Assembly (NCBI GenBank): GCA_023023105.1
Contig: CP083824.1
Span: 62,001 to 126,000, forward strand
Source: Enterobacter ludwigii
GTDB taxonomy: Bacteria; Pseudomonadota; Gammaproteobacteria; Enterobacterales; Enterobacteriaceae
Direction of reading: 5' to 3'
Length of the DNA stretch: 64,000 nucleotides
Positions 34,450-46,474 of the stretch are shown piece after piece. The translations under genes were made by a program, and so were the position numbers. The notes below the pieces were generated by a model that ran no database searches, was not told where the DNA came from, and saw only the letters and a program-made list of their open reading frames with translations. Every line of letters starts with the position of its first letter. Position 1 is the first letter of the stretch.

Positions 34450-34908
34450 TTATTTACGCCCGGAATGGCCGAAGCCGCCTTCGCCACGGTCGGTGGCGTC
34501 AAAGTCTTCCACCAGGTTAAATTCTGCCTGTACCACCGGTACGAAGACCATCTGCGCAATACGCTCGCCAGGTTCAATGGTGAAGCTGTCCTGACCACGG
34601 TTCCAGACGGAGACCATCAGCTGACCCAGGTAGTCGGAGTCGATCAGGCCAACCAGGTTACCCAGCACAACGCCATGCTTATGGCCCAGGCCAGAACGTG
34701 GCAGGATCACTGCGGCGAGTGATGGGTCAGCAATGTGGATCGCCAGACCCGTCGGGATCAGAGTAGTGGCACCCGGAGCCAGTTCTACGGCGTCATCGAG
34801 ACAGGCTCGCAGGTCAAGTCCGGCAGAGCCGGAGGTGGCATAGGTTGGCAGCGGAAATTGCTCGCCAACACGCGGGTCCAGAATCTTAACGTCGATTTTT
34901 TTCATCAT
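34450..34908 (-). CDS. dut: dUTP pyrophosphatase
   Basis: A 152-aa trimeric dUTPase ([15 protein letters not shown]). Five motifs are seen, including [42 protein letters not shown] and the C-terminal GEGGFGHSG. It removes dUTP and supplies dUMP for dTMP. Its start overlaps the end of coaBC by 23 nt, as in E. coli. Confidence 0.98.
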   Translation of the reverse strand: MMKKIDVKILDPRVGEQFPLPTYATSGSAGLDLRACLDDAVELAPGATTLIPTGLAIHIADPSLAAVILPRSGLGHKHGVVLGNLVGLIDSDYLGQLMVSVWNRGQDSFTIEPGERIAQMVFVPVVQAEFNLVEDFDATDRGEGGFGHSGRK

Positions 34909-36097
34909 AACGGGTAACGATCTCGTCCAGTAATTGTTGGCCCAGGAGTTCCTTGCGCTCAAGCGGTAAGACTTTATCTCCATCCTGCCAGAAAAGGTGC
35001 AGTGCGTTGCTGTCGCTGTTAAATCCTTGCGTGGCCAGCGATACGTCGTTCGCGCAAATCAAATCGAGGTTTTTGCGGGTACGTTTTTGCCGGGCATATT
35101 CTTCCACATTATTTGTTTCTGCGGCAAACCCAACAACGTAAGGTCGATGGCTTTTTAGTGCGGCGACACCGGCAACGATATCCGGGTTTTTCACCATTTT
35201 TATTGTTAATTCATCACCTTGCTTTTTGATTTTAGCCTCGGCGATGGTCTCGGCGCGATAATCTGCGACGGCCGCACAGCCGATAAAAATCTGTTGGTTT
35301 TGCGCATGTGCTTGTACTGCGGCTTCCATTTCCAGCGCGGTAGTCACATCAATGCGCTGAACAAACGGCGGTGTAGGTAATGAGACCGGGCCGCTCACAA
35401 GCGTAACGTTTGCACCGCGCTTTGCTGCCGCTGCCGCAATCGCAAAGCCCATTTTACCGGAGCTGTGGTTAGTGATGTAACGCACCGGATCCAGCGGTTC
35501 ACGCGTTGGGCCCGCGGTAATCATGATATTGAGATGTTGCAGATCGTTGACAGGGGAAAAATGGGCTGCAGCCATATCAACGATAGTCAGCGGGTCGAGC
35601 ATACGTCCTGGGCCGATATCACCACAGGCCTGACTGCCGCTATCCGGTCCCCAAATTAACAGGCCACGAGCGGCCAGCGTCTCCAGATTATGCTGGGTGG
35701 CGGCATTGCGATACATCTGCTGGTTCATCGCGGGTACGACGGCGACGGGGGCAGGCGTGGCCAGGCAAATGGTTGAGACCAGGTCATTTGCCATGCCGGC
35801 CGCCACACGAGCGATTAAATCTGCCGTGGCAGGGGCAAGAATAACCAGGTCAGCCCATTTCCCAAGCTCAATATGGCCCATCGCAGCTTCGGCTGCCGGA
35901 TCAAGCAGGCTGTCAGATACCGGGTATCCTGAAACGGCCTGCAGGCTCAATGGAGTGATAAAGGCTTTACCGCCTTCGGTGATCGCGACCCGCACATCGG
36001 CTCCACGCTCACGCAGACGACGCACCAGTTCCGGCGCTTTATAAGCAGCAATACCGCCGCTCACGCCAAGAACGATTTTTTTACCGGCCAGGCTCAT
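34886..36097 (-). CDS. coaBC: Bifunctional CoA biosynthesis protein CoaBC (Dfp)
   Basis: A 403-aa flavoprotein from [20 protein letters not shown] (36097; an adjacent ATG at 36100 is equivalent). The N-terminal decarboxylase has PAMNQQMY and the GDIGPGRM substrate flap with its Cys ([12 protein letters not shown]). The C-terminal synthetase has [20 protein letters not shown] and KMVKNPDIV. It makes 4'-phosphopantetheine from phosphopantothenate and Cys. Confidence 0.98.
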   Translation of the reverse strand: MSLAGKKIVLGVSGGIAAYKAPELVRRLRERGADVRVAITEGGKAFITPLSLQAVSGYPVSDSLLDPAAEAAMGHIELGKWADLVILAPATADLIARVAAGMANDLVSTICLATPAPVAVVPAMNQQMYRNAATQHNLETLAARGLLIWGPDSGSQACGDIGPGRMLDPLTIVDMAAAHFSPVNDLQHLNIMITAGPTREPLDPVRYITNHSSGKMGFAIAAAAAKRGANVTLVSGPVSLPTPPFVQRIDVTTALEMEAAVQAHAQNQQIFIGCAAVADYRAETIAEAKIKKQGDELTIKMVKNPDIVAGVAALKSHRPYVVGFAAETNNVEEYARQKRTRKNLDLICANDVSLATQGFNSDSNALHLFWQDGDKVLPLERKELLGQQLLDEIVTRYDEKNRR

Positions 36098-36267
36098 CAT
36101 GATTCTTTCCTGTTGGGGTTCACCAGAGAGCGGGCATTTTATCACAATCCCTAATATGGGGTGATTTTGTCCTTCGGACACTTTGCGAGGCGTTACGCAA
36201 GACTGCAACGTCGCCGTCGAGCGCCTGTCTGGCTTGTGGCAGCATGAGAGGAAAAGGGAGAAAGAGC

Positions 36268-36936
36268 ATGGAAGAAGAGGATGAGCAGTTGCTGCCGCGC
36301 GAAAAACTGCTGCGTTATGGAGTAACCCTGTTAAAAGACGATGAGCTCCTGGCGCTCTTTTTACGTACCGGCACGCCCGGAAAAACGGTATTTACGCTGG
36401 CAAAAGAGCTGATAGGGCATTTTGGTTCACTGTATGGCTTGTTGACTGCCGACCTGGCTCAGTTTAAGCACGTCGAGGGGATCGGCGTGGCGAAATATGC
36501 TCAATTGAGGGGCATTGCCGAGCTTGCACGGCGTTTTTACAATGTCCGTCTGGAAGAAGAGGATCCAGTTCTGACCCCAGAAGGCGCGCGTGAATTCCTG
36601 CAAAGCCAGCTGGCGGATGCGGAGCGCGAGATCTTTATGGTGATCTTTCTCGACAACAGAAACCGGATACTGAAACATAGCCACCTCTTTTCGGGCACAT
36701 TGAGCCACGTTGAGGTACATCCGCGTGAAATTGTGCGCGAAGCGATAAAAGTGAATGCAGCCGGCGTGATCCTCGCGCATAATCACCCCTCTGGCTGTGC
36801 ACAACCGAGCAGAGCTGACAAAGAAATTACCGAACGCATTATCAAATGCTGTCAATTCATGGACATTCGTGTGCTGGACCATCTGATAATTGGCCGCGGA
36901 GAGTACATTTCTTTTGCAGAACATGGCTGGATTTAG
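36268..36936 (+). CDS. radC: RadC/YicR family JAMM-domain protein
   Basis: A 222-aa protein from ATG 36268 (GGGAGAAAG ribosome site); 36244 is an alternative start. A helix-hairpin-helix ([20 protein letters not shown]) precedes the JAMM/MPN metal motif, [13 protein letters not shown] with [16 protein letters not shown]. The molecular role is unsettled and it is not a proven repair factor. Confidence 0.95.
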   Translation: MEEEDEQLLPREKLLRYGVTLLKDDELLALFLRTGTPGKTVFTLAKELIGHFGSLYGLLTADLAQFKHVEGIGVAKYAQLRGIAELARRFYNVRLEEEDPVLTPEGAREFLQSQLADAEREIFMVIFLDNRNRILKHSHLFSGTLSHVEVHPREIVREAIKVNAAGVILAHNHPSGCAQPSRADKEITERIIKCCQFMDIRVLDHLIIGRGEYISFAEHGWI

Positions 36937-37133
36937 GCTATTTCTCGCGATCCATCGGGATCTTTGTCTGTTCGGGACTTGAGCACACCGCCGAGTCAGC
37001 GTATACTACGCCACCTTTGAGAATCTCGGGTTTGGCATTTGGGCCTGGCAATCGAGAGTTCACTTAGAACTATGCGATGACCGGGCTGTAAAGCCTGACG
37101 AGGCGCCGATACCCCATACGAAGCTCGAGCTAA

Positions 37134-37391
<258 letters not shown>

Positions 37392-37410
37392 GTACTTAAA
37401 GAGGAAATAA

Positions 37411-37581
<171 letters not shown>

Positions 37582-37600
37582 TTTTAGTCTCCTTGTATTG

Positions 37601-37628
37601 AAAAACCCCGCAACTGCGGGGTTTTTTG
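37601..37628 (+). terminator. rpmBG terminator
   Basis: AAAAACCCCGCA, then ACTGCGGGGTTTTTT: a GC stem with tight loop and a T run, 20 bp after rpmG and before mutM. Confidence 0.92.
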
Positions 37629-37653
37629 CATTCTGTATCTCAACGGAGGAACC

Positions 37654-38463
37654 ATGCCAGAATTACCAGAGGTAGAGACTAGCCGCCGCGGTATTGAGCC
37701 GCATCTGGTCGGTGCGACTATTCTTCATGCGGTTGTCCGTAATGGGCGTCTTCGCTGGCCGGTTTCCGATGAGATCCATGCGTTAAGCGACAAACCGATC
37801 CTCAGCGTTCAGCGTCGCGCCAAGTATCTGCTGCTGGAGCTGCCCGACGGCTGGATTATTATCCATCTGGGGATGTCCGGGAGCCTGCGTATCCTCACTG
37901 AAGAACTGCCAGCGGAAAAGCACGACCACGTCGATCTGGTCATGAGTAACGGCAAAGTGCTGCGTTACACCGACCCAAGACGCTTTGGCGCATGGTTGTG
38001 GACTAAAGAACTTGAAGGTCACAGCGTGCTGGCGCATTTGGGGCCAGAGCCGCTCTCAGACGCGTTTAATGCGGAATACCTGAAAGAGAAGTGTGCAAAG
38101 AAAAAAAGCCCGATTAAGCCATGGCTGATGGATAACAAGCTGGTGGTCGGCGTGGGGAATATCTATGCCAGTGAATCACTGTTTGCTGCCGGGATCCATC
38201 CCGATCGGCTGGCCTCTTCGCTGTCTGCGCAAGAGTGCGAGCTGCTGGTGAGGGTGATTAAAGCGGTGCTGCTGCGTTCCATTGAGCAGGGCGGAACAAC
38301 GCTGAAGGATTTCCTGCAGAGTGACGGTAAGCCCGGTTATTTTGCTCAGGAGCTACAGGTATATGGCCGTAAAGGTGAACCATGCCGCGTGTGCGGAACG
38401 CCGATTATCGCAACGAAGCATGCCCAGCGCGCCACGTTTTATTGCCGTCAGTGCCAGAAATAG
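37654..38463 (+). CDS. mutM: Formamidopyrimidine-DNA glycosylase MutM (Fpg)
   Basis: A 269-aa bifunctional glycosylase/lyase. Pro2-Glu3 of [12 protein letters not shown] form the catalytic N-terminus. H2TH region lies near [13 protein letters not shown], and the C-terminal zinc finger is CRVCGTPI...CRQCQK. It excises 8-oxoguanine. Converges with coaD. Confidence 0.98.
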   Translation: MPELPEVETSRRGIEPHLVGATILHAVVRNGRLRWPVSDEIHALSDKPILSVQRRAKYLLLELPDGWIIIHLGMSGSLRILTEELPAEKHDHVDLVMSNGKVLRYTDPRRFGAWLWTKELEGHSVLAHLGPEPLSDAFNAEYLKEKCAKKKSPIKPWLMDNKLVVGVGNIYASESLFAAGIHPDRLASSLSAQECELLVRVIKAVLLRSIEQGGTTLKDFLQSDGKPGYFAQELQVYGRKGEPCRVCGTPIIATKHAQRATFYCRQCQK

Positions 38464-38465
38464 GG

Positions 38466-38948
<483 letters not shown>

Positions 38949-39719
38949 TCACGTTTTCTCTGAGTAGCCGCGGCTAAGCGCCCACAGCTCGGTGTATTTG
39001 TTGAAAGTATACTGGGCATTCACCACCGCCAGTAACCAGCCCTGTTTACCATCCAGAACGCCGCCACGTAGCAGCAGCGTTTTCAGAAACGCGCCCAGCG
39101 TGTGGGTGAAGATACCGGTCAACGTGGCCTTCTTGCCGCGCTGATGACGTTCCTGCGCCCATGCGGTGGCATAGTTGAGCTGTTTACGCTGGAAGCTGGC
39201 GAAATCGCGGCAGGTCAGGTGCAGTAAATCACCGTTTAAGGCGACTACCGGGGCGGTATCGCAGGCCAGGGACTCATGCACCAGGTTATCGTTGTACTGA
39301 TAACGCTCGCGCTCATACAGGCGCATCACGCGGTCAGGATACCAGCCGCTGTGGCGCATAAACCGGCCGAGAAAGTAGTTACGACGCGCGATGCTGTACA
39401 CCGCACCTGGCTGCGGCGCAGAGAGCACACTCTGAATCGCCTGCTGGAGTTCTGGCGTGATGCGCTCGTCGGTATCGAGCATCAGGACATAATCACCAGT
39501 GGCGTGTCCCTGCGCGCGCTGGCGCTGGATGCCATAGCCTTGCCAGTCTGTGTCGATAAAGACCTTTGCGCCCGCAGCACGGACAACATCCACCGTGTTG
39601 TCCGTGCTGCCGGAATCAAGCACGACAATTTCGTCGGCCCAGGCGACAGAGGCCAGGCAATCGGGAAGCAGGTCGGCGGCGTTTTTGGCGATCATCACGA
39701 CCGACAGACGCTGAGACAT
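38949..39719 (-). CDS. waaE: LPS core glucosyltransferase WaaE
   Basis: A 256-aa GT2 enzyme from [20 protein letters not shown] (39719). It has the [10 protein letters not shown] and [11 protein letters not shown] acidic motifs. It matches Klebsiella/Serratia WaaE, which adds beta-1,4-glucose to heptose I; E. coli K-12 lacks this core type. Its ATG overlaps the waaA stop by 1 nt (TAATG). Confidence 0.92.
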   Translation of the reverse strand: MSQRLSVVMIAKNAADLLPDCLASVAWADEIVVLDSGSTDNTVDVVRAAGAKVFIDTDWQGYGIQRQRAQGHATGDYVLMLDTDERITPELQQAIQSVLSAPQPGAVYSIARRNYFLGRFMRHSGWYPDRVMRLYERERYQYNDNLVHESLACDTAPVVALNGDLLHLTCRDFASFQRKQLNYATAWAQERHQRGKKATLTGIFTHTLGAFLKTLLLRGGVLDGKQGWLLAVVNAQYTFNKYTELWALSRGYSEKT

Positions 39720-40993
39720 TAGTGGCTCCGCTGAGGCAGATAAGGTTGCAGAAGCTGCAGCAGACGGGTCAGAGCGCCCTGGTTCTGATGCAGCACTTCG
39801 ACGGCATGGCGACCGTACCACAGACGGTAATCTTCGTCGGTCAGTAAGGTCGAAACCTCTTTGACCACTGAGTCCGCATCGGTCACGGTAATTAAACCAT
39901 CGGCTTGCTGCAATTTAGCGCAGATATCTTTGAAATTAAATGTATGCGGCCCCATCAGCACCGGAATCGCATGCGCCGCTGGCTCCAGCGGGTTATGACC
40001 ACCGCGCTCGACCAGGCTGCCGCCGACAAAGGCGAGGTCGGCAATGCCGTACAGCAGCATCAGTTCGCCCATCGTATCGCCAATCACCACCTGGGTGCTG
40101 CTGGACGGGATCTCGCCGCTGCTACGCAGGGTGAAACTGAAACCGCCTTTTTGCACCATCTCGCGGGCGTCTTTGAAACGTTCCGGGTGACGAGGCACCA
40201 GAATGAGCAATAAATCCGGGAATTTTTCCAGCAGCTTACGGTGTGCTTGCAGGATGATCGCTTCTTCGCCGTCGTGGGTACTGGTCGCAATCCAGACCTG
40301 ACGACGCGGCGCCCACTGGCGGCGCAGTGTCACCGCTCGGGCAGCGAGTTCAGGTGTGACCGAAATATCGAATTTCAGACTGCCGGTTACCGCGAGCTGA
40401 TTGCGCTTAAGACCAAGAGAGACAAAGCGTGCGGCATCTTCTTCGTTTTGCGCGGCAATCAGCGTGATCTGGCTCAGCAGGCGGCGCATAAATTTGCCCA
40501 GCTTGCCGTACCCTTTAGCCGAGCGTTCTGACAGGCGCGCGTTGGCAATCACCAGCGGAATTTTACGGGCATGCAAGGCGGAAATCATGTTTGGCCACAG
40601 CTCGGTTTCCATCACGATCACAAGCTTTGGGCGAACAGTTTCGAGGAAACGGTTCATGGCGCAGGGCAGGTCGTAGGGCAGATAGACGTGATGCACGTCT
40701 TTACCAAATGCGGACATCACGCGCTCAGAGCCGGTTGGGGTCATGGTGGTGACGGTGATCGGCAAAGAGGGATAACGATGGCGCAGGGCGCGGACCAGCG
40801 GAATAGCCGCCAGCGTTTCGCCAACGGAAACGGAATGCAGCAAAATACCGTCCGGCGCGACTTTATTGCGGCAGAAGCCATAGCGCTCAGCCCAGCGTTT
40901 ACGATACGCAGGTGCTTTACGGCTACGAAGCAACAGTCTCAGCCACACCAGTGGCTGAATGATGTAGAGCAGGGCGGTATACAACAATTCCAA
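39719..40993 (-). CDS. waaA: Kdo transferase WaaA (KdtA)
   Basis: A 424-aa membrane-anchored GT30 enzyme ([20 protein letters not shown] anchor, [20 protein letters not shown]). It adds Kdo to lipid IVA. The start is taken as TTG 40993 to match the known N-terminus; TTG 41026 would add 11 residues. Both starts are non-ATG and weakly signalled. Confidence 0.93.
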   Translation of the reverse strand: MELLYTALLYIIQPLVWLRLLLRSRKAPAYRKRWAERYGFCRNKVAPDGILLHSVSVGETLAAIPLVRALRHRYPSLPITVTTMTPTGSERVMSAFGKDVHHVYLPYDLPCAMNRFLETVRPKLVIVMETELWPNMISALHARKIPLVIANARLSERSAKGYGKLGKFMRRLLSQITLIAAQNEEDAARFVSLGLKRNQLAVTGSLKFDISVTPELAARAVTLRRQWAPRRQVWIATSTHDGEEAIILQAHRKLLEKFPDLLLILVPRHPERFKDAREMVQKGGFSFTLRSSGEIPSSSTQVVIGDTMGELMLLYGIADLAFVGGSLVERGGHNPLEPAAHAIPVLMGPHTFNFKDICAKLQQADGLITVTDADSVVKEVSTLLTDEDYRLWYGRHAVEVLHQNQGALTRLLQLLQPYLPQRSH

Positions 40994-41059
40994 GCGATTA
41001 TCCGTTTTTTTAGTTTCGGCGGGCAAATTCTAAGCATTTAAGCCAGGTAAAGCTATCTC

Positions 41060-42043
41060 TTATGCCAGATACCGCTTTAAACGGAAATAACGGCGACCCA
41101 GTCGCCAGTGCTGGCGAAGCCCACGGGCGTTTTTCCAGATAAGCGTCCAGATCCCGCGATCGAACAGTTCCTGAATAATTTCACGCTTTTTGGTGGCATC
41201 ACCAATGTTGTTAATCGCGTGCAGAATACCCAGACCCTCTTTCGCGATTTGCCACTGGCAGGCGGGCACGCGGCGTACAGCATCCGGGTAGCGCTGGTTG
41301 ATAACGTCCAGCATCTCAAGGATTTTCATATAGTGACGCGCGTTACGCATCCGCGTGTCATCCGTGCCTGGCGTGTGTGATACCGAGGCGGAATGGATGA
41401 GATAGTCGTAGAACGTTTCGTCGGTGTACTGAACGCGTTTTGCGGTAAGCAGCACTTCGGTCGTCCACGGGATATCCTGATGACGCAGTCCATGCTCAAA
41501 CGTGAACCCCTGAGCTTTAATAAAGGCGTGGCGGTAAATATTCAGCCAGGTCACATGCAGGAATTTACGTGAAGCCAGCGCGCGCTGAAGCCAGGTTGGG
41601 CCGTCCAGCACGTCGGTGGACTGCAGCTTGTCGGACGGGAAGATTTTTTTCGACGGTCTACCGTCATCATAAATATAGGTGCCGTTACAGGTGGCAACGT
41701 CGAGATCGTTTTTCTTCGCCATCTCAAGCAGGCGTGGGTACATGCCCGGGTAGATCACATCGTCGATGTCCGGAAACGCGACATATTCGCCAGTTGCCTC
41801 TGCCAGACCGGTGTTACGGGCGGCAGAGACGCCCTGATTGGCCTGTTCGATAACCTTGTAATACGGAAATTCACTGGCATATTGCGCAATGATGGCCGCA
41901 GAGTTATCACTTGACCCATCGTCCACAACGACCAGTTCCAGACTGTCCAGATGTTGAGCTTTGATGCTGTCGAAAAATGCACTCAGGAATTTTTCACCGT
42001 TATAGACGGCGACTACAAGGCTCAATAAAGGTGTGTCGGACAT
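41060..42043 (-). CDS. waaH: GT2 LPS glycosyltransferase, WaaH (YibD)-like
   Basis: A 327-aa family 2 glycosyltransferase from MSDTPLLSLVVAVYNGEKFL (42043). Motifs are VVVDDGSSDNSAAI, NQGVSAARNTGLAEATGEYV and FPDIDDVIYPGMYP. The later HGLRHQDIPWTTEVLLTAKR stretch matches E. coli WaaH/YibD, which adds glucuronate to heptose III. The substrate here is inferred. It lies downstream of the divergent promoter region shared with the GT4 gene. Confidence 0.8.
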   Translation of the reverse strand: MSDTPLLSLVVAVYNGEKFLSAFFDSIKAQHLDSLELVVVDDGSSDNSAAIIAQYASEFPYYKVIEQANQGVSAARNTGLAEATGEYVAFPDIDDVIYPGMYPRLLEMAKKNDLDVATCNGTYIYDDGRPSKKIFPSDKLQSTDVLDGPTWLQRALASRKFLHVTWLNIYRHAFIKAQGFTFEHGLRHQDIPWTTEVLLTAKRVQYTDETFYDYLIHSASVSHTPGTDDTRMRNARHYMKILEMLDVINQRYPDAVRRVPACQWQIAKEGLGILHAINNIGDATKKREIIQELFDRGIWTLIWKNARGLRQHWRLGRRYFRLKRYLA

Positions 42044-42200
42044 GCTTTCTCCGTTGTGTTCAGGGCAGGCCACCCATGTTGGTGGTACCATTCGTGCTGT
42101 ATTATATCCGGTGGATACTAAAAACATATGCCTGGAGGGACAAAGATCCCCTCAGGCGGCAAATTAGCGTCATGCTGGCGAGATTCTTAACAGGAAATGT

Positions 42201-43304
42201 ATGCATATTGTTCACACTGAAGCAGACGGCGGCAAAGGCGGACAGCCTCTGCGCATTATTAACGAATCGCTCGGGATGATTCAGCGTGGCCATCAGGTGA
42301 CCCTTCTTTGCCCGGAAACTGCACCGCTGCATACGCTGGCGCGTGATGCTGGGTTGACGGTTGTCACGATGCCGTTGAAACGTAAGAACCTTAAAAACCT
42401 GCAGTTGCTGCGCCGCTGGCTGAAGGATAACCGCCAGTCTATTGATGTCATCAATAGCCATAACTCGGCGGATACCTGGCTGGTGGCACTGGCGAATCTG
42501 ACGCTCTCTAATCCTGTGCCACTGGTCCGTACCCGCCATGCTTCAGGTGTACCGCGTAACAACTGGACGACGCGCTGGCTGTTCCGTAAAGCCTGTGCGC
42601 ATATCGTCACGACTGGCGAAGCGCTGCGTCATCAGGTGGCGAATATTGGTGTCCCGATGTCCCAGAGTACGTCGGTGCCGAGCGGTGTGGATACGCAGCG
42701 TTTCCGCCCGGGAGATAAGCACGAAGCCCGTGCGCATTGTGGTTTGTCGCAGGAGGATTTCTGGCTGGGTGTGGTGTCGCATCTGCGTCCGAACAAAGGC
42801 CATAGCGTACTGCTGCGCGCCCTGGCGAAAATCGACAATCCGCAGATTAAGCTGGCGATCGTCGGTGAAGGTCCGCATAAAGCGACGCTGGAACAGGAAA
42901 TTGTCGCGTTGGGATTACAGCAGCGTGTAGTGATGGCGGGGCATCAAAGCGATCCGGAGAGCTGGTTCCCGGCGTTTGATATTGCGCTGAGCCCTTCGCA
43001 CGATATGGAAGGTGTACCCCAGGGCGTCCTGCAATCGCTGGCCTCTCGCATTGCCACCATCGCGACCGATGCCGGCGGGACGGGTGATGCGGTGATTGAT
43101 GGCCAGACGGGGATTCTGGTCGCACAGCGTGATGAAAATGCGCTGCACGATGCCATCGTTAAGCTGTATGACGACGCATCCCTTCGCGAGAAGCTGGCGC
43201 AGCAGGGTTATGATTACCTGAGCACCCACTTTACTCGCGAATGTATGCTGGACGCGATGGAGAAAGTCTTCTCTGAAGCGGCTCAGCGCAGCAGATCGCG
43301 ATAA
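42201..43304 (+). CDS. GT4 glycosyltransferase, LPS core
   Basis: A 367-aa GT-B enzyme (MHIVHTEADGGKGGQPLRII; donor-site segments VVSHLRPNKGHSVLL, VGEGPHKATLE and SPSHDMEGVPQGVLQSLASR with the EX7E-type end). It is the only plus-strand gene within this cluster. Its last 22 nt overlap the end of wabG on the other strand. It probably adds a core hexose or hexosamine; acceptor unknown (a WabH-type role is possible). Confidence 0.85.
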   Translation: MHIVHTEADGGKGGQPLRIINESLGMIQRGHQVTLLCPETAPLHTLARDAGLTVVTMPLKRKNLKNLQLLRRWLKDNRQSIDVINSHNSADTWLVALANLTLSNPVPLVRTRHASGVPRNNWTTRWLFRKACAHIVTTGEALRHQVANIGVPMSQSTSVPSGVDTQRFRPGDKHEARAHCGLSQEDFWLGVVSHLRPNKGHSVLLRALAKIDNPQIKLAIVGEGPHKATLEQEIVALGLQQRVVMAGHQSDPESWFPAFDIALSPSHDMEGVPQGVLQSLASRIATIATDAGGTGDAVIDGQTGILVAQRDENALHDAIVKLYDDASLREKLAQQGYDYLSTHFTRECMLDAMEKVFSEAAQRSRSR

Positions 43305-44392
43305 AGCGCCTGTAGCTCTTTTGCCATTCTGTCCAGGGTGTAGGGTTCAGCTGTTGCGCGCGCCGTCGCTGAATAATCAACGCCCTGGTCACGGCCTTTC
43401 AGCCACTGGGCGATAGCCTGCTGGTAGCCTTCACTGTCCAGCGCATCACGCACCCAGCCGTTCTGTCCTTCAGTTATCCACTCTGCCGCGCCGCAGCCGT
43501 GGCTGGTGAGCAGCGGCAGACCGCAGGCCAGCGCTTCCACGCAGACATTCGGGAACGGATCGTAGAGCGTCGGCAGGATCAGCGCGTCCGCCGTGCCGTA
43601 AACTTCCCGCACATCCGCAACCGGCCCCAGGAACTTCACCCGCGAAGAAACCCCCAGCGTCTGTGCCAGCTTTTCGAATTTGCGCGCGTGTTTATCTCGT
43701 CCGGCAATCAGTAGCCAAACGTCAGGATGAGGCACGATGGCCCGTAGCGCGGTGGCCACGCCTTTACGGCTAAAGCCAGACCCGACATACGCCAGCACTG
43801 GCGCATCCTCCGGGATGCCGAGCGCAGTACGCTGCGATAACGAGCGGACATTCGGGCTGAAATGCGCCGTATCCACGCCATTGTAGATAACGGTCAGTCT
43901 GTCATCCGTCAGCGCGAAGCGGCGGGCGATGTCATCGCGTACCATCTTTGAGTTACAGATCACCTTGCGCAGTTGCGGATGGGTAAACATCTGCGCTTCA
44001 GCCTGCAAAATATAGCGGTGGTAACGGCTGAATGACTGCGCCCAGCGCGCCAGCGGCGACAGAATGCGGCCATACTGTTCAAGCCAGGTGGCGTGTACGC
44101 CGTCGCCTGCGCGGAAAATAGTTGCCCCGGGAATACGCTCATGACTTTGCACAATATCGAACTGAGCAAAATGCGAGGCCGCTTCCACCGCAAACCCAGA
44201 TTCACGGGCGATACGGTTACGAAACGGCGGATTTACCGTCAGCGTTTTCCAGCCTGACGCATCTTCCCACTGGCGGGCAATCAACGTGACATCCAGGGTG
44301 GTATCCTGGGCCAGCACGTTTAAGGCGCGGGAAACGAAACGCTCCGCACCGCCGTTGGGGTTGTAGGTCTGTCGGACGATCGCCAGTTTCAT
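43283..44392 (-). CDS. wabG: GT4 core glycosyltransferase, WabG-like
   Basis: A 369-aa GT-B enzyme (MKLAIVRQTYNPNGGAERFV). The SHERIPGATIFRAGDGVHATW region and DPFPNVCVEALACGLPLLTS donor site resemble Klebsiella WabG, which adds galacturonate to heptose II, and more distantly E. coli WaaG. Its start overlaps the waaQ stop by 4 nt. The choice between galacturonate and glucose cannot be made from motifs. Confidence 0.82.
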   Translation of the reverse strand: MKLAIVRQTYNPNGGAERFVSRALNVLAQDTTLDVTLIARQWEDASGWKTLTVNPPFRNRIARESGFAVEAASHFAQFDIVQSHERIPGATIFRAGDGVHATWLEQYGRILSPLARWAQSFSRYHRYILQAEAQMFTHPQLRKVICNSKMVRDDIARRFALTDDRLTVIYNGVDTAHFSPNVRSLSQRTALGIPEDAPVLAYVGSGFSRKGVATALRAIVPHPDVWLLIAGRDKHARKFEKLAQTLGVSSRVKFLGPVADVREVYGTADALILPTLYDPFPNVCVEALACGLPLLTSHGCGAAEWITEGQNGWVRDALDSEGYQQAIAQWLKGRDQGVDYSATARATAEPYTLDRMAKELQALYRDLLR

Positions 44393-45492
44393 GCCGGATA
44401 TTCCAGCAGCAGGGTATCAATGGCGCTCAGCACCTGTTGCGGGGTAATGGCGGTGATGCAGTCGGAAACGCCACCGTCACCGCAACCCGCTTTGCCGCAA
44501 GGCTGGCAGGTAAATCCGGCGGTGATCACACGATAATTCACCCCCCACGGTGCCCACTTGATTGCCCCGGTTGGGCCAAAGATAGCCACGGTTGGGGTCC
44601 CCACGGCACTCGCGAGGTGCATCGGCATAGAGTCAACGCCGAAGTAGATACGCGCGTGTTTCATCAGGGCGCCGAGCTCTTTCAGGTTCAGCTGTCCGCT
44701 CAAATCAAACACCGGCTGGGTAAGCGCAGCGCGCAGCTCATCCATATACGCGGTTTCTTCTTTCGACGGCGCGGCTGAGAGGATAATCGGCAGGCCGCGA
44801 GCCGCCAGGTTATCGATGGTTGCCGCCAGCTTTTTGATATCCCAGGCTTTAAACATCCAGCGCGACGTTGGGTGCACCAGAATGTAGGATTTGCTCTCCA
44901 GGCCAAACCCGGCCAGTTTCTCAGCGACGGAGGTTTCCGCCGCATCGCCCGGTACAAACAGGGTATGTTTGTCTTCAGCAGACTGCGGGTGGATCCCAAT
45001 CCGGCGCAGGGCGTCCAGGTTCACTTCCACCATATGACGGCTGTTGTCCTGAATCGCCGGGTAGAGCGTGGTGAAGGATTTCACCCAGCGACGACGTGCC
45101 AGCCCACCGCGTTTATCCGGCTTAAAGCCGACGGAGACGCGTGGCTTCAGTCGACGCGCCAGACGCGCGCCGTGCCAGTGTTCGGTCAGGTTAATCAGCA
45201 CATCGTACTGACGCCCTTTCAGCGTATTGACCAGGGCGCGATACAGACGGAATTGCTCGAACCAGCCCTTTTTGCGCCAGTTGCGACCAATGGTATGTAC
45301 CTGATCGATATGCGGATGGCTGGTCAACATCGCCTGCGTGTCGTCGTAGACCAGCGCGTCGACTTCAACGTTTGGCCAGTTCTTTTTCAGTACGGTAAAG
45401 ACCGGTGAGGTAAGCAGCACGTCACCGTGGTGACGCAGCTTAATGATCAGCACGCGCTTCGGTGGGCGCTCCGCTGAGAAAAAATCAGACAT
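44389..45492 (-). CDS. waaQ: Heptosyltransferase III WaaQ
   Basis: A 367-aa GT9 enzyme (KRVLIIKLRHHGDVLLTSPV; GVDSMPMHLASAVGTPTVAI donor region; FTCQPCGKAGCGDGGVSDC near the C-terminus). It adds heptose III to heptose II. Overlaps waaC by 8 nt upstream. Confidence 0.93.
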   Translation of the reverse strand: MSDFFSAERPPKRVLIIKLRHHGDVLLTSPVFTVLKKNWPNVEVDALVYDDTQAMLTSHPHIDQVHTIGRNWRKKGWFEQFRLYRALVNTLKGRQYDVLINLTEHWHGARLARRLKPRVSVGFKPDKRGGLARRRWVKSFTTLYPAIQDNSRHMVEVNLDALRRIGIHPQSAEDKHTLFVPGDAAETSVAEKLAGFGLESKSYILVHPTSRWMFKAWDIKKLAATIDNLAARGLPIILSAAPSKEETAYMDELRAALTQPVFDLSGQLNLKELGALMKHARIYFGVDSMPMHLASAVGTPTVAIFGPTGAIKWAPWGVNYRVITAGFTCQPCGKAGCGDGGVSDCITAITPQQVLSAIDTLLLEYPA

Positions 45493-46471
45493 AGGCTCTC
45501 TCTGCTGCCAGCAAAGGCTCTAATTGTGCAAATACCGCAGCGGCACTAAGGTCGCTCAGCTGCGATGAATGTTCCGGGCGGCAGATATGTTGATTTTTTC
45601 CGTAGCCGCCGATAAGACCCGGGTCCGTTGGGCCGTAAAGCGTAATATTAGGTCTATCCAGCGCGGCCGTCAGGTGGCTCAGGCCAGTATCAACCGATAC
45701 CACTGCCGTAGCACCCGCCAGCTCTTGTGCCACGCCGTCGAGCTTCATGCGTGGCAAGACGTCCACATAATCAAATCCTTCCGCCAGGCGTCTGGCGCGC
45801 GCTTCTTCATGCGGTGCCCCCCACGGCAGTTTGATGCGCAAACCTGCTGTGCCCAGTAAACCAATCAGCTCACGCCAGTGGGTTTCCGGCCAGTGTTTGT
45901 CATCCCGGGTAGTGGCATGGAGGAAAATGAGATAAGGGGAACTATTTTGCCGTGAATTGTGAAGAAAATGCTGTGAAATGGCGTAATCACCCTGCACTTC
46001 AGGTTTTGTATAGCCCAGGCTTTTGGCAAACAGTTCACGGGTGCGTTCCACCGCGTGCTGCTGCTTTGCGATAGCGTGGCGACGGTTATAGAACAGGCTC
46101 GCCAGCGGTTCACGGGCGCTGTGCCAGTCCATGCCGTGCTTTACGCCGTGTGCCAGTCGTGTTACCAGCGCAGCGCTTTTGACCAGCCCTTGCGCGTCGA
46201 TAATGGCATCGTACTGCTGGGCCTGCACCGCATCACGAAACGCTTTGCGTTCGGCTTTAATCGGTGCCGAGAACCACGCCTTACGCCAGCGGCGGATAGC
46301 CACCGGGATCACACGGTCGACCGCTTCATGCCAGGTGGGGATCTGCGCGAAGCCTTCTTCCACCACCCAGTCAAAACGAATGCCGGGAATGGCCTGCATG
46401 GCATCCGTCAGCGACGGCAGCGTATGCAGAACATCGCCCATCGAAGAGGTTTTAACGATCAATACCCGCAT
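45485..46471 (-). CDS. waaC: Heptosyltransferase I WaaC
   Basis: A 328-aa GT9 enzyme (MRVLIVKTSSMGDVLHTLPS; WVVEEGFAQIPTWHEAVDRV; VVSVDTGLSHLTAALDRPNI). It adds the first heptose to Kdo2-lipid A. Located 3 bp after waaF. Confidence 0.97.
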   Translation of the reverse strand: MRVLIVKTSSMGDVLHTLPSLTDAMQAIPGIRFDWVVEEGFAQIPTWHEAVDRVIPVAIRRWRKAWFSAPIKAERKAFRDAVQAQQYDAIIDAQGLVKSAALVTRLAHGVKHGMDWHSAREPLASLFYNRRHAIAKQQHAVERTRELFAKSLGYTKPEVQGDYAISQHFLHNSRQNSSPYLIFLHATTRDDKHWPETHWRELIGLLGTAGLRIKLPWGAPHEEARARRLAEGFDYVDVLPRMKLDGVAQELAGATAVVSVDTGLSHLTAALDRPNITLYGPTDPGLIGGYGKNQHICRPEHSSQLSDLSAAAVFAQLEPLLAAERAYV

Positions 46472-46474
46472 CCG

